A stretch of DNA of 64,000 nucleotides from Emticicia fluvialis (GCF_024793945.1 NZ_JANUSD010000017.1:61424-125423), one strand, 5' to 3'. Positions 34,521 through 43,524 are shown, numbered from the stretch's first letter. The notes: a model not told the origin generated them from the letters alone. A program made the numbers and translations.

Positions 34521-34619
34521 AGGGGAACTTTAAAACCTGATTAGGCATAAAACAACAAAAAAGAACTTCTTTCAGAAGTTCTTTTTTGTTGTAACTAGTT
34601 CCCCTTTAGGGGCTAGGGG
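34507..34619. repeat. 23-bp perfect inverted repeat around a terminator
   Basis: Arm 34507-34529 is the exact reverse complement of arm 34597-34619. Each arm contains CCCCTAAAGGGG, a palindrome itself. The left arm encodes the last residues and stop of the symporter; the right arm encodes the stop and last residues of the convergent aminotransferase. A terminator lies between them. Confidence 0.9.
34552..34592. terminator. Bidirectional terminator
   Basis: A 19-bp perfect stem (34552-34570 with 34574-34592) with a 3-nt loop and A/T runs on both sides, between the convergent symporter and aminotransferase genes. Confidence 0.9.
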
Positions 34620-35773
34620 TTTAAGCACTCCACCAGCGCCCACATATCATCTTCAGTATTATAGACATTCGGCGAAACCCGGACGGCTACTCCTCTGTTA
34701 GAAATGATGATTTTGTTTTGAAGTAATTTTTCAGTGAAACTGGCATTATCTACACCCGCTGGCAGGCTTAACCCTAATAAATGATGCCCCCGGTAAGCCT
34801 CGGCTTCCATACTACAGCCCATACCAATCAATGCCTCGAGGGGTTTTTGGGTAATGCTTTTACAATATTGCTGAATATTGTCTACTCCCCACGCCAGAAT
34901 CTGATTGAGGGATTCTTCCAGCATCGGTAATTGAATAAACTGCGAGTATTCGCCAGCGTTATATCTTTGCGCAAACGGCCTGTAGGCCTTCTGGTAATTA
35001 ATCAGTTGGGCAAATTTATCGCTATCGGCACGGTTTAGCCACGACTCCTCCACCGGCAGGCCATCATCAAAAAACTCACCAAAATAAGCCAGTCCTATAC
35101 TATATGGGCCAAGCAACCATTTGTATCCGGCACAAATAACGGCATCGGGTTGTATGGTCTTTACATCAAATGCCATTGCCCCTACCGACTGCGTGGCATC
35201 TACTATTAACAAAGCGCCAACCTCCTTACAACGTTCAGCAACTGCGGCCAGGTCAAACCTGACGCCGTAAATCCAGTGTATGTGTGGTATAACAATCATG
35301 GCGGTTTCATGATTGATGCTGTTCAGTATGTTTTCGTTCCATAGCTGCCCTCGGTTAGCGACTTCGACTGGTCTGGCTACAGTTTTATACTGCAACGATA
35401 ACTCCTGGCTAACTCTTTCAAACGCGTAAACATTGTTAGGGAACTCGTCTTGTATAAGCAGAATGTGTTTTTTGGTTGATATACCGGGCAAACGATGCAG
35501 ATTACGCGCTACCACAGCCATGCCATAAGACACCGCCGTAATGATTGCCACTCTTTGAGGGTTATCGATATTCAGTAACCGGGCAAATTGTTTCTGTACT
35601 CTTTCGGCAGGCTCGAAATGGATTTGCGGATTAATAGTGAAAGGTCTTGCGGCCTTCATCATCATACCATCCATGCCTTTGGCAACCGCGCTTTTCAGCA
35701 TGGGTGCATAGGCGGCGCCGTTCAGGTATGTAACGCCTGCCTCCAGTTCAAACAAATGTGCCTGGTTAGTCAT
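34613..35773 (-). CDS. Class V PLP-dependent aminotransferase family protein
   Basis: 386-residue fold-type I PLP enzyme of the class V (NifS/isopenicillin N epimerase-like) group. D192 in LLIVDATQSVGAM stacks on the cofactor nitrogen and K218 in ICAGYKWLLGP is the Schiff-base lysine. The C-terminal domain closes with GVAVRVSPNVYNTEDDMWALVECL, which includes the substrate-carboxylate Arg. A catalytic persulfide Cys loop of cysteine desulfurases is not evident. Its start overlaps the dehydrogenase stop by 8 nt, so it is translated with the hydroxyproline genes, but no such enzyme is part of the known pathway. It might act as an epimerase, lyase or aminotransferase on a related amino acid. Confidence 0.85.
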   Translation of the reverse strand: MTNQAHLFELEAGVTYLNGAAYAPMLKSAVAKGMDGMMMKAARPFTINPQIHFEPAERVQKQFARLLNIDNPQRVAIITAVSYGMAVVARNLHRLPGISTKKHILLIQDEFPNNVYAFERVSQELSLQYKTVARPVEVANRGQLWNENILNSINHETAMIVIPHIHWIYGVRFDLAAVAERCKEVGALLIVDATQSVGAMAFDVKTIQPDAVICAGYKWLLGPYSIGLAYFGEFFDDGLPVEESWLNRADSDKFAQLINYQKAYRPFAQRYNAGEYSQFIQLPMLEESLNQILAWGVDNIQQYCKSITQKPLEALIGMGCSMEAEAYRGHHLLGLSLPAGVDNASFTEKLLQNKIIISNRGVAVRVSPNVYNTEDDMWALVECLNP

Positions 35774-37040
35774 ATCTTTCCGGCTTATATAACGATATAT
35801 CTATGCTTGTTTTTTCATTATCTACAATTTCCTGAACCAGTTTTCCGGTACCCGGCGCCAGGCTGAGGCCCATCATGGCATGGCCACTGGCAATAATCAG
35901 GTTTTTATATTTGTTGGTGCGGCCAATGTAGGGCAGGCCGTCTGGCGAACACGGGCGCAAGCCAGACCACACCTTGCTTTGTGGTGGTACTGCTATGGGG
36001 TAATCAGGGAAAAACTCCGGAACAGCCTTAATTATACCTCTGACACGGTTCATGTTAATATCCTGATTGATACCGCCAATCTCCATTGTGCCACCGAAGC
36101 GAATCTGGTTTTCGCCCATTGGTGTAATGGCCACGCGGGCTTCCAGCAGAATAGATGGTATATTCAGTTTCTTGCCCTTTGGTTGGTCAAGGGTAGTACT
36201 ATACCCCTTACCCGCCTGCATGGGCAGATTGATATTCAATTGCTTAGCCAACAAAGGCGACCACGACCCGGTTGCAATAATCAGTTCATCAGTTGCCAGG
36301 GTTGCGCCATTGTCGGTCTTTAAGCTCTTAATTTTACCGTTTTCAGTTTCAAAGCTTGTTACTTCTGTATTATACATAAAAGTAACGCCCTTTTGTGCCA
36401 GCAGGTCTTTCAGCTTTTTTACCAGTAAGTTGGGGTACAAATGCGCATCGCCTGGGTAGTAAACTGCACCGGCAACGTCAGGCTTTACCTCCGGCTCCAT
36501 TTCGTGCAGGGTTTTCACATCCAAAACCCGGGCTTCAATACCAATTTTGTTGGCGGTTTGGGCCACTTCGGCTTCTTCTTCAAAGGTATGGGCAGTTTTG
36601 CAGAGCATCATCAAGCCTTTTTCTTCAAAGCTGAAATCGTTGTTTTCCTCTTTGGCGAAGTCCTGATACAATTTTTTGGCAAACAGGCTGATATCACGCA
36701 AGGCAGGTATGGCCTTGTCTACCTGTTTCTGATTTGCTGCCTTCTGAAATTTAAGGCCCCAGGAAATCAAATCCCAGTTCAGACGTGGTTTTACATAAAA
36801 CGGACTTTCAGAATTGAACATCCAGCGGATGCCTTTTTCTATCATACCCGGCACAGCCAGTGGTATAAAATGGCTGGGTACTATCATACCTGCATTGCCG
36901 AAAGAACAGCCATCGGCGCCGCCGGTGCGCTCAATAATGGTTACTTTATGCCCTTTTTGTTGCAGATAGTAGGCCGAATATAACCCTATTATACCACCAC
37001 CGATGATAACAACCTGCGGTGCGTTTATTTTTGATGCCAT
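35766..37040 (-). CDS. FAD-dependent D-amino acid dehydrogenase, probable cis-4-hydroxy-D-proline dehydrogenase
   Basis: 424-residue DAO/DadA-type flavoprotein. The FAD-binding Rossmann motif VVIIGGGIIGLYSAYYLQQ is at the N-terminus, with SFGNAGMIVPSHFIPLAVPG after it, and the C-terminal FAD contact WSGLRPCSPDGLPYIGRT...SGHAMMGLSLAPGTGKLV is clear. Beside a 4-hydroxyproline epimerase and a DHDPS-family deaminase, the likely reaction is oxidation of cis-4-hydroxy-D-proline to pyrroline-4-hydroxy-2-carboxylate. The frame also opens at a GTG nine codons upstream; the ATG at 37040 is preferred. A palindrome shared with the symporter promoter lies 100 nt upstream. Confidence 0.85.
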   Translation of the reverse strand: MASKINAPQVVIIGGGIIGLYSAYYLQQKGHKVTIIERTGGADGCSFGNAGMIVPSHFIPLAVPGMIEKGIRWMFNSESPFYVKPRLNWDLISWGLKFQKAANQKQVDKAIPALRDISLFAKKLYQDFAKEENNDFSFEEKGLMMLCKTAHTFEEEAEVAQTANKIGIEARVLDVKTLHEMEPEVKPDVAGAVYYPGDAHLYPNLLVKKLKDLLAQKGVTFMYNTEVTSFETENGKIKSLKTDNGATLATDELIIATGSWSPLLAKQLNINLPMQAGKGYSTTLDQPKGKKLNIPSILLEARVAITPMGENQIRFGGTMEIGGINQDINMNRVRGIIKAVPEFFPDYPIAVPPQSKVWSGLRPCSPDGLPYIGRTNKYKNLIIASGHAMMGLSLAPGTGKLVQEIVDNEKTSIDISLYKPERYD

Positions 37041-37137
37041 TTTGGATAATTTTTCAATTGAATGCACAGGCTTGGCTTATTGTATTGAATAACCCGCCTT
37101 ACTTAAATTTCAAAAAGAGAAAAAAACTGAATACAAA

Positions 37138-37160
37138 CCGGATACCCCGATGGAGTATCC
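37138..37160. promoter_or_regulatory. Palindromic operator upstream of the dehydrogenase gene
   Basis: GGATAC (37140-37145) and GTATCC (37155-37160) are perfect inverted half-sites 9 nt apart, inside the string CCGGATACCCCGATGGAGTA. The same half-sites, spaced about one helical turn further apart, are at 33198-33226. Confidence 0.5.
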
Positions 37161-37238
37161 TTAAATATCGTAATTTTTTCTCTGTTTATGTGTGTGTTGT
37201 GTGGATATAGAAAATCTTGTATGGATTTAGTATTGGTA

Positions 37239-38240
37239 TTAAATTACCTGAAAACCAAAAGCGTAAGGGTCGTCCTGATCGTCAATGGTAATGGTATTGT
37301 TGCCATAAATTCTGGCCCAGCCTTCAATGCTTGGGTAAATGGCGTCAAAATCTCCTACTTTGGTGGTGCCTTCAATGCGGCCAATAAACTTGCTACCAAT
37401 AATGCTTTCATGTACAAACTCGTCTCCGGCTTTTAGTTTACCTTTGGCGGCCCATTGTGCCATCCGGGCTGATGTGCCTGTACCACACGGCGAGCGATCA
37501 ATGGCTTTGTCGCCATAAAAAACGGCATTGCGTGCGGTTGAGGTCGGGTCTATTACTGCGCCTGTCCACTCAATGTGGCTCAGGCCATTGATAGTCGGGT
37601 TTTCAGGATGCACAAAGCTATGGCTGGCATTGATGCGCTCTCTCAGCACTCTGGCCCAGGCAATCAGCTGGTCGGCCTTGAAATGCTCAAGACCCGGAAA
37701 ATTCTCCTGCACATCAACAATGGCGTAGTAGTTGCCACCGTAGGCTACATCTACTTTCAGCGTACCTAGCTCGGGGCATTCAACTTCAATGCCTTCAGCA
37801 GCCAGAAACGACGCCACGTTGGTCAGCTTTACATACTTCACCTTGTTTCCTTCCTGCTTGTATTCAATCTGAACCAGACCCGCCGGGGCTTCCATTCTTA
37901 TAAAACCAGGCTTTTTAGGCTGAATAAGCCCATGCTCAATGGCTATGGTAATGGTACCAATGGTGCCATGCCCACACATGGGCAGGCAACCGCTGGTTTC
38001 AATAAAAAGCACAGCAACATCGTTGGCGGGGTCATGTGGTGGATACAGAATACTGCCCGACATCATGTCGTGCCCGCGAGGCTCAAACATCAATCCTTTG
38101 CGAATCCAATCGTATTCGCGTAGGAAATGCTGGCGTTTTTCTGACATATTCGCACCTTCTAACACCGGCCCGCCACCAGCCACTAACCGCACAGGGTTGC
38201 CACAGGTGTGGGCATCTATACAAAAAAATGTTTTGGTCAT
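37239..38240 (-). CDS. 4-hydroxyproline epimerase (proline racemase family)
   Basis: 333-residue cofactor-independent racemase/epimerase. Both catalytic cysteines are present: C89 in LPMCGHGTIG and C252 in DRSPCGTGTSARM, which separates it from the Cys/Thr dehydratases of the family. GHDMMSGSILYPP and the overall sequence match hydroxyproline-2-epimerases, which convert trans-4-hydroxy-L-proline to cis-4-hydroxy-D-proline in the cytoplasm. It lies 8 nt after the DHDPS-family gene and upstream of the FAD dehydrogenase, in pathway context. Confidence 0.9.
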   Translation of the reverse strand: MTKTFFCIDAHTCGNPVRLVAGGGPVLEGANMSEKRQHFLREYDWIRKGLMFEPRGHDMMSGSILYPPHDPANDVAVLFIETSGCLPMCGHGTIGTITIAIEHGLIQPKKPGFIRMEAPAGLVQIEYKQEGNKVKYVKLTNVASFLAAEGIEVECPELGTLKVDVAYGGNYYAIVDVQENFPGLEHFKADQLIAWARVLRERINASHSFVHPENPTINGLSHIEWTGAVIDPTSTARNAVFYGDKAIDRSPCGTGTSARMAQWAAKGKLKAGDEFVHESIIGSKFIGRIEGTTKVGDFDAIYPSIEGWARIYGNNTITIDDQDDPYAFGFQVI

Positions 38241-38248
38241 AGCTTCAA

Positions 38249-39154
38249 TCAGAATTGTGGTAAAACAGGTCTGTTAGCCAGTGAATCATTAATCACTTTC
38301 AGTACACGTTCGCGCTCTTCACCTACCAATGGCAATCTTGGTTCGCGCACCCATTCAGTACCCAGGCCTGTGGCTACTTCGGCTAGTTTGATGTTCTGTA
38401 CAAACTTGGTTGATACATCCAGGTGCATCAATGGGAAGTGCCAGCGGTAAATAGCTCTGGCTTCTTCAATGCGGCCTTGTTTTACCAGTTCATAAATAGC
38501 TACGGTTTCACGCGGGAACGCATCTACCAGACCGGCCACCCAGCCATCAGCGCCCATCACAAGGCTCTCAAAAGCCAGGTCATCAACACCTGAAAGTATT
38601 TTGAAACGGTTACCAAATTCATTGATGATATCGGTCATGTATCTGATATCACCTGTCGACTCCTTCATGGCTTCAAAATGCGGATTAGCCGCCAGCTCAT
38701 GAAACATCGGTATAGAAATAAAGGTCTTGTAGGCAAGTGGGTTGTTATACGCCATTACCGGTAAATCTGTTGAATCGGCTACACGGTGCAGGTAATGCAA
38801 AGTTTCGCGGTCATCAGACGGGTAACGCATCGGCGGCAACAGCATGAAACCTTCTGCACCTGCGCGCTCACATTCTTTAGCGAAGGCAATGGCCTCGCGG
38901 GTGATACACTCTGCTATACAAATTACTAACGGCACACGGCCGGCAATTGTATTTTTGGCAGTATCAAGCAGGGTCAGCTTTTCATCTTTGGTCAGGGTAC
39001 CGTTTTCACCTAACGAACCGCAAATAATAATGCCATGCACACCGGCCTTTATCTGTTCTTCAATATTAAATGCAAAGGTTTTCAGGTCTAGACTTTCGTC
39101 CTGAAAAAAATTAGTGGTAACGGCCGGATATACGCCTGTCCAGTTTGGTTTCAT
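38249..39154 (-). CDS. DHDPS family protein, probable pyrroline-4-hydroxy-2-carboxylate deaminase
   Basis: 301-residue class I aldolase-like TIM barrel of the dihydrodipicolinate synthase/N-acetylneuraminate lyase superfamily. The Schiff-base lysine is K164 in EAMKESTGDIRYM and the catalytic tyrosine Y136 in MAYNNP; the GSLGENGTL loop binds the substrate carboxylate. Family members next to hydroxyproline epimerases remove ammonia and water from pyrroline-4-hydroxy-2-carboxylate to give alpha-ketoglutarate semialdehyde, the likely role here. It is the first gene of the minus-strand run and diverges from the AraC regulator. Confidence 0.85.
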   Translation of the reverse strand: MKPNWTGVYPAVTTNFFQDESLDLKTFAFNIEEQIKAGVHGIIICGSLGENGTLTKDEKLTLLDTAKNTIAGRVPLVICIAECITREAIAFAKECERAGAEGFMLLPPMRYPSDDRETLHYLHRVADSTDLPVMAYNNPLAYKTFISIPMFHELAANPHFEAMKESTGDIRYMTDIINEFGNRFKILSGVDDLAFESLVMGADGWVAGLVDAFPRETVAIYELVKQGRIEEARAIYRWHFPLMHLDVSTKFVQNIKLAEVATGLGTEWVREPRLPLVGEERERVLKVINDSLANRPVLPQF

Positions 39155-39191
39155 AACTTACGAGTATATAAAATGAATAATTCTGTTTTCA

Positions 39192-39208
39192 GGATACAAA
39201 GCTAGTAT
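39192..39208. promoter_or_regulatory. GGATAC/GTAT half-sites upstream of the deaminase gene
   Basis: GGATAC (39192-39197) and GTAT (39205-39208) are inverted with 7 nt between them, in the divergent control region. They match the half-sites at 33198 and 37140, though the second half-site is incomplete. Confidence 0.35.
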
Positions 39209-39264
39209 TTCAATTGCATAAAAACCTATCCTCATTTTGCCATTACTTATACTTTTTTACCCCA

Positions 39265-39272
39265 TATATTTG
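39265..39272 (+). promoter_or_regulatory. Candidate -7 box of the AraC regulator gene
   Basis: TATATTTG matches TAnnTTTG; transcription from here would give a leader of about 150 nt. Confidence 0.35.
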
Positions 39273-39425
39273 CCAGTTACAACAAATACAGATAAATTAG
39301 TATTTATTATCAGTATCGGTAGTTATCAGATTATTTAACAAACACGATTCCGTATTTAGCCACGAACCGGATGTTCGGGCCACAAAGCCAATCCGGCTGT
39401 ACTGAATCGACATTCAGCAATTTCT

Positions 39426-40298
39426 ATGAAGCCCCTGTTATTCCGAATCCCCAAAACAGAAACGGAGTCGTTTCGTGTACAGGTAGACGACATACCGCAT
39501 TTTTATGACACCCTGCATTTTCATCCCGAATGGCAGATAACCCTGATGCTTGAAAGCACAGGCACTCAGTTTGTGGGCGACAACGTAGACCGTTTTCAAC
39601 CTTTTGACCTCTATTTTCTGGGTAGTAACCTGCCGCATGTTTTTCGTAATGATGCCGAGTATTATTCAGAAAAATTACGGGCACACTCGGTGTCTGTGTA
39701 TTTCAGGGGAGATATACTGGGCGAAACCTTCTTTGATATACCTGAAACCCAGCATCTGAAAACTTTACTGACAGAAGCCTCAAGGGGCTTCAGAATCCGA
39801 AATCAGCAGGCCAATGCACTCACCGACCTGGTACAGTCAATTGCACATAAAAAAGGATTCGAAAAACTGCTTACCTTTCTTGAAATACTCAATGCTATCT
39901 GGGCATCAACGGCCAAAGAGTATTTGTCTAGCATTGCCTACCAAGGCACATTAAAAGAAACCGATAACCAACGTATAAACGATGTCTTTGAGTTTCTGAT
40001 GCGCAATTATGAACGGGACGTGAGCCTTGATGAAGTAGCAAACATTGCAAACATGACAACCAATGCTTTCTGCAGATTTTTTAAACTGCGCACCCGCCGG
40101 ACCTTCTCGGAGTTTCTGAACGACATCCGTATCGGCCATGCCTGCCGGATGCTCCAGAGCGGTAACATGAGCGTGCTTGAGGTTTGCTTTGCCAATGGTT
40201 TCAATAACGTTTCCAACTTTAACCGGCAATTTAAAAACCGCACCCAGCTTACCCCCTCAGCATATCTTCGTAAATATCATGCAGGTTCTTTACGTTAA
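39426..40298 (+). CDS. AraC family transcriptional regulator
   Basis: 290 residues: an N-terminal cupin-like sensor domain (FYDTLHFHPEWQITLMLES...) and a C-terminal pair of helix-turn-helix motifs (about 188-285: VSLDEVANIANMTTNAFCRFFKLRTRRTFSEFLNDIRIGHACRML, then SVLEVCFANGFNNVSNFNRQFK). It diverges from the deaminase-epimerase-dehydrogenase genes, so it is the obvious candidate for their regulator, with hydroxyproline or a pathway intermediate as effector. The GGATAC palindromes nearby are possible binding sites, although AraC proteins more often bind direct repeats. Confidence 0.9.
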   Translation: MKPLLFRIPKTETESFRVQVDDIPHFYDTLHFHPEWQITLMLESTGTQFVGDNVDRFQPFDLYFLGSNLPHVFRNDAEYYSEKLRAHSVSVYFRGDILGETFFDIPETQHLKTLLTEASRGFRIRNQQANALTDLVQSIAHKKGFEKLLTFLEILNAIWASTAKEYLSSIAYQGTLKETDNQRINDVFEFLMRNYERDVSLDEVANIANMTTNAFCRFFKLRTRRTFSEFLNDIRIGHACRMLQSGNMSVLEVCFANGFNNVSNFNRQFKNRTQLTPSAYLRKYHAGSLR

Positions 40299-40429
40299 AT
40301 TTAATACATTTGTATCTAATCATGAAAACACCGCTCATTCACTTATTTTTGCTGTAAAAACCATAAGTTTTTGCGTTCATTCATTCAATTTTATTAATTT
40401 AATGGCATTATCCGTCCCAAATAATCCAT

Positions 40430-40795
40430 ATGCTAGAAGCACATCAGTTTAACCCCGTTCTGGACAAAGAATTTTTATTAGAGAATTATGATACAGCAGA
40501 ATATCTGTCTGAAGTAATGGGCGATTTTCTAGCCCTGATGCCCGAAGAAATGGCAGAAATACAAGAGGCGCTTATTGACGGAGATAAAGACAGGCTCGTA
40601 AAAAAGATACATGCCATCAGCTCGGCTGTGGGTTTTGTTGGCGGTATTCGTTTGTCAGACAAAATGAAGGCCTTTGAGTATAAGGCAAAAAATGACGCCG
40701 CCTTTAATATTGCCAACGATGAAACCCGGGCTCTGGTTACGGAGATAACCGATTTCATCAGCATCATCAAAGAAGAATATACCAGTTTAAATTAA
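40430..40795 (+). CDS. Hpt domain histidine phosphotransfer protein
   Basis: 121-residue single four-helix Hpt protein, a phosphorelay intermediate between receiver domains. The phosphorylatable His is H61 in KKIHAISSAVGFVGG, in the place of the AHTLKGSA motif. It precedes a hybrid histidine kinase gene by about 230 nt on the same strand, so it is probably that kinase's partner, passing phosphate to a response regulator elsewhere. Confidence 0.85.
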   Translation: MLEAHQFNPVLDKEFLLENYDTAEYLSEVMGDFLALMPEEMAEIQEALIDGDKDRLVKKIHAISSAVGFVGGIRLSDKMKAFEYKAKNDAAFNIANDETRALVTEITDFISIIKEEYTSLN

Positions 40796-40814
40796 TAGTC
40801 TTTTGCTGTCGGCT

Positions 40815-40842
40815 TGCCACCAAATATGGCCCTCAGGTGGCA
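40815..40842. repeat. Short hairpin, possible REP unit
   Basis: TGCCACC (40815-40821) and GGTGGCA (40836-40842) are perfect inverted arms after the Hpt gene, without a T-tract. It is similar in part to sequences at 24358 and 51448. Confidence 0.4.
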
Positions 40843-40977
40843 GGTATCTTCAGGCCGTTTCGCTTTATAAGTTACTTATAGTAACTGTTTTATTGATTCA
40901 GTTGGCAAATACCACTCCTTGCGTTTAATGTCAGAAGGTTTATGCATTTTTAAGATATTACTTGGCTTGGTTTTTGT

Positions 40978-40985
40978 TATCTTTG
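40978..40985 (+). promoter_or_regulatory. Promoter -7 box of the hybrid kinase gene
   Basis: TATCTTTG matches TAnnTTTG. It lies 40 nt before the ATG at 41025 and inside the upstream extension of the frame, which supports the ATG as the true start. Confidence 0.45.
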
Positions 40986-41024
40986 TTGCAGCACGATGTC
41001 ATATATCTCAGGCAATTCGCTATT

Positions 41025-43478
41025 ATGAGCCTACAAAACAATTCTCAGGTTATTGAGCCGGATGAACAAATCATCTGGGCAAATAAATATGTCAGGTTTT
41101 TTAAAAGCACGATAGGTATTCAGAATACCTTCGACAAAATGATGAACGTTTTGTTTCAGTCATTAAAAAAACTCGATATTGCCTATAAATTCTACTACGT
41201 TAATTTCCCTCAGCCCAATAAAGCTGTTATAACGCATTCATCAGACCTTCAGCTGGTCGGGCGCAATATTCCCTTCCTCCAGGTTCAGGATATGCTTGAT
41301 TGCAACTTTAAAGTAATTGAAGATACCGAAGGCCTTTTCAGTTTTGAAGAAACTGAAAAGAAAGTGATTGTGCAGACCATCAAAACCGATCATACCTCTG
41401 GTTTGCTGGTAAAAGTCTGCCAGCCAGATATGCCCATCAATAACGGATACCGTTATTTTTCTTTGCTGAGCAAGATACGGTTTGAAGAAATTGTATCTAC
41501 CTACCAGACCACCACCGAACTCACTGAACTGAACATACGTTTTGAGTCTATTCTGAGTAAAAGCCCCATACCCATTGTATTTGTTGATGAAAGCGCCAAT
41601 GGCGTATTTATGAACACCAAAGCCTATGATTTATTCGGGTTGTCTTCTGATGTGCCAATTACCTCGCAAACCATAGCAGAGGGATTCAGCAACCTGCTTA
41701 ACAAACTGCAGAACAAAGAGGAAGTTCAAAACCGGATGCAGGAACTGATGTTCTCTAACTCAATAGACCGCTGGCGTTGGAAATTTGCCGCCCCTATAAA
41801 CCGCACCTACAATGTAATTACGCAGCTGATACACGTAAACAGGTATTCGGGCCGGATATGGATTTTTGAAGATGTAACCATTGAAGAGCAGGTAGAAGAA
41901 CGCTTGCAGGATATTAACCATCAGCTGATTCATCTGGCTGAAAAAGAACGCCGCGACAACCTGATGAAGACCACTTTTCTGGCTAACATGAGCCACGAAA
42001 TACGCACCCCCATGAACGGCGTTATCGGGGCTGTGAGTCTGCTTGAGAACACGGCGCTTTCTAACGAACAATTTGAACTGGTAAATATAATCAAGAAAAG
42101 CGGCGAAAGCCTCATTTCGCTGATTAATGATATCCTTGATTATTCAAAGATTGAGGCCGGAGAACTGGTAATTCAGCCCGAGGTTTTCTCGACAGTTGAG
42201 TTATTTGACGACTGCGTAGATGTTTTCTATGCCACTGCCCTTGAAAAAGGCATACAGTTAAGGGTTATGCTTAACCCTAATCTGCCGGTGTATGTTAAAG
42301 GCGACCGCAACCGGCTGCGGCAGATAGTGCTTAACTTTATTTCTAACGCCGTTAAATTTTCGCCGGTTGGCGCCTGGGTTACTATCAAGGTATCTGCAAT
42401 CATTAAAGACGGCAAACCCACTTTATCTTGTAAGGTAATAGATCAGGGCAAAGGTATTGAAGCCGGCGAACAAGAGCTTATCTTTGACCGCTTCAAGCAA
42501 CTAACCAACAAGCATTCGGGCGGTACAGGCCTTGGGCTGGCTATCTGTAAACGCCTGACCGAAATGATGGGCGGCGAAATTGGCGTAAAAAGCAAAGCCG
42601 GCCATGGTGCCGAATTTTTCTTTGAAATTCCATACGAAAACACCGACTCCCGGCCTATTCTGATGGGCGACTTGTTTAACAAGTACGCCAATGCCGATAC
42701 CTGTATCTGGTCGTTAAATGCAGAACAAGCCGTTGAAACCTTCAACCAGTATTTTAAAGATAAAAAGCTGGAGCTGATATCATCATGCACGGTAGAGGGT
42801 TTCTTTAATACTCCGATAAAACAGCCTTCAATGATACTTATTGATTCTATGCAGGTAAATGGCAAGATGGAAGAAACCATTCGTTATTTGCATGAAATGG
42901 GTATCCCTGAAAGCGTGCCGGTTCTGGCTATGTCTTACAGTCATGAAAAAGAGGCTAAGTCGTGCGAGAAATGGGGATACAAAGAAGTGCTAATAAAACC
43001 ATTAAAGTTGAAAAACTTAATGAAAATGGTTGAGAAATGGGTATTTAAAAACGATATCGGCATTAAGCAGGTACAAAAGCAGGAAACTAAGCCAACTAAA
43101 ATTCTGGCTAACCATAGCGTACTGGTAGTTGAAGACAACGAGTTTAACCAGAAGATTCTGAAACGGATACTGGAAGGGGTAATGGATAACTTTGATATTG
43201 TTGAAACCGGAGAAAAAGCCGTTGAAGAAGCCAGAAAAAACAAGTATGACCTGATTTTTATGGATATTCAGTTGCCGGGTATAAATGGTATCATGACCTC
43301 TAAACTTATCAGGGAAATTTATCAGGAAACCGACCAGCCGTTTATTATTGCCCTGACAGCCGATGTGTTTCTGAAAGACTCTTCTTCCCTGGAAGAAGCA
43401 GGCTTTGATGATTACCTGCCGAAACCGTACCGGCAGAAAGAAATTCTTACCAAGATTGAGAATTACCTGCAACGTTAG
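41025..43478 (+). CDS. Hybrid histidine kinase with C-terminal receiver
   Basis: 817-residue, apparently soluble sensor kinase. Order: an N-terminal region of unknown fold (1-150), a PAS-like domain (about 165-285), a coiled coil, a HisKA dimerisation domain with H324 in ANMSHEIRTP, an HATPase_c domain (LRQIVLNFISNAVKFS, DQGKGI, GGTGLGLAI), a degenerate receiver (SMILIDSM...VLIKPLK), and a complete receiver with D747 in LIFMDIQLPG. There is no transmembrane segment, so the signal is cytoplasmic. The frame is open 21 codons further upstream from a TTG, but a -7 box lies there; the ATG at 41025 is chosen. The Hpt gene is just upstream. Confidence 0.92.
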   Translation: MSLQNNSQVIEPDEQIIWANKYVRFFKSTIGIQNTFDKMMNVLFQSLKKLDIAYKFYYVNFPQPNKAVITHSSDLQLVGRNIPFLQVQDMLDCNFKVIEDTEGLFSFEETEKKVIVQTIKTDHTSGLLVKVCQPDMPINNGYRYFSLLSKIRFEEIVSTYQTTTELTELNIRFESILSKSPIPIVFVDESANGVFMNTKAYDLFGLSSDVPITSQTIAEGFSNLLNKLQNKEEVQNRMQELMFSNSIDRWRWKFAAPINRTYNVITQLIHVNRYSGRIWIFEDVTIEEQVEERLQDINHQLIHLAEKERRDNLMKTTFLANMSHEIRTPMNGVIGAVSLLENTALSNEQFELVNIIKKSGESLISLINDILDYSKIEAGELVIQPEVFSTVELFDDCVDVFYATALEKGIQLRVMLNPNLPVYVKGDRNRLRQIVLNFISNAVKFSPVGAWVTIKVSAIIKDGKPTLSCKVIDQGKGIEAGEQELIFDRFKQLTNKHSGGTGLGLAICKRLTEMMGGEIGVKSKAGHGAEFFFEIPYENTDSRPILMGDLFNKYANADTCIWSLNAEQAVETFNQYFKDKKLELISSCTVEGFFNTPIKQPSMILIDSMQVNGKMEETIRYLHEMGIPESVPVLAMSYSHEKEAKSCEKWGYKEVLIKPLKLKNLMKMVEKWVFKNDIGIKQVQKQETKPTKILANHSVLVVEDNEFNQKILKRILEGVMDNFDIVETGEKAVEEARKNKYDLIFMDIQLPGINGIMTSKLIREIYQETDQPFIIALTADVFLKDSSSLEEAGFDDYLPKPYRQKEILTKIENYLQR

Positions 43479-43524
43479 GTAAAGATTTTACAGGGGCTCT
43501 GATACACACCAAACCCCTGCCCAC

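Noticed and set aside
34507..34619. Perfect inverted repeat considered as IS ends
   Set aside because: Only 67 nt lie between the arms, holding just a terminator; it fits a palindromic repeat better than a transposable element.
36441..36983. 180-codon plus-strand frame
   Set aside because: Antisense to the FAD dehydrogenase gene, which has clear family motifs.
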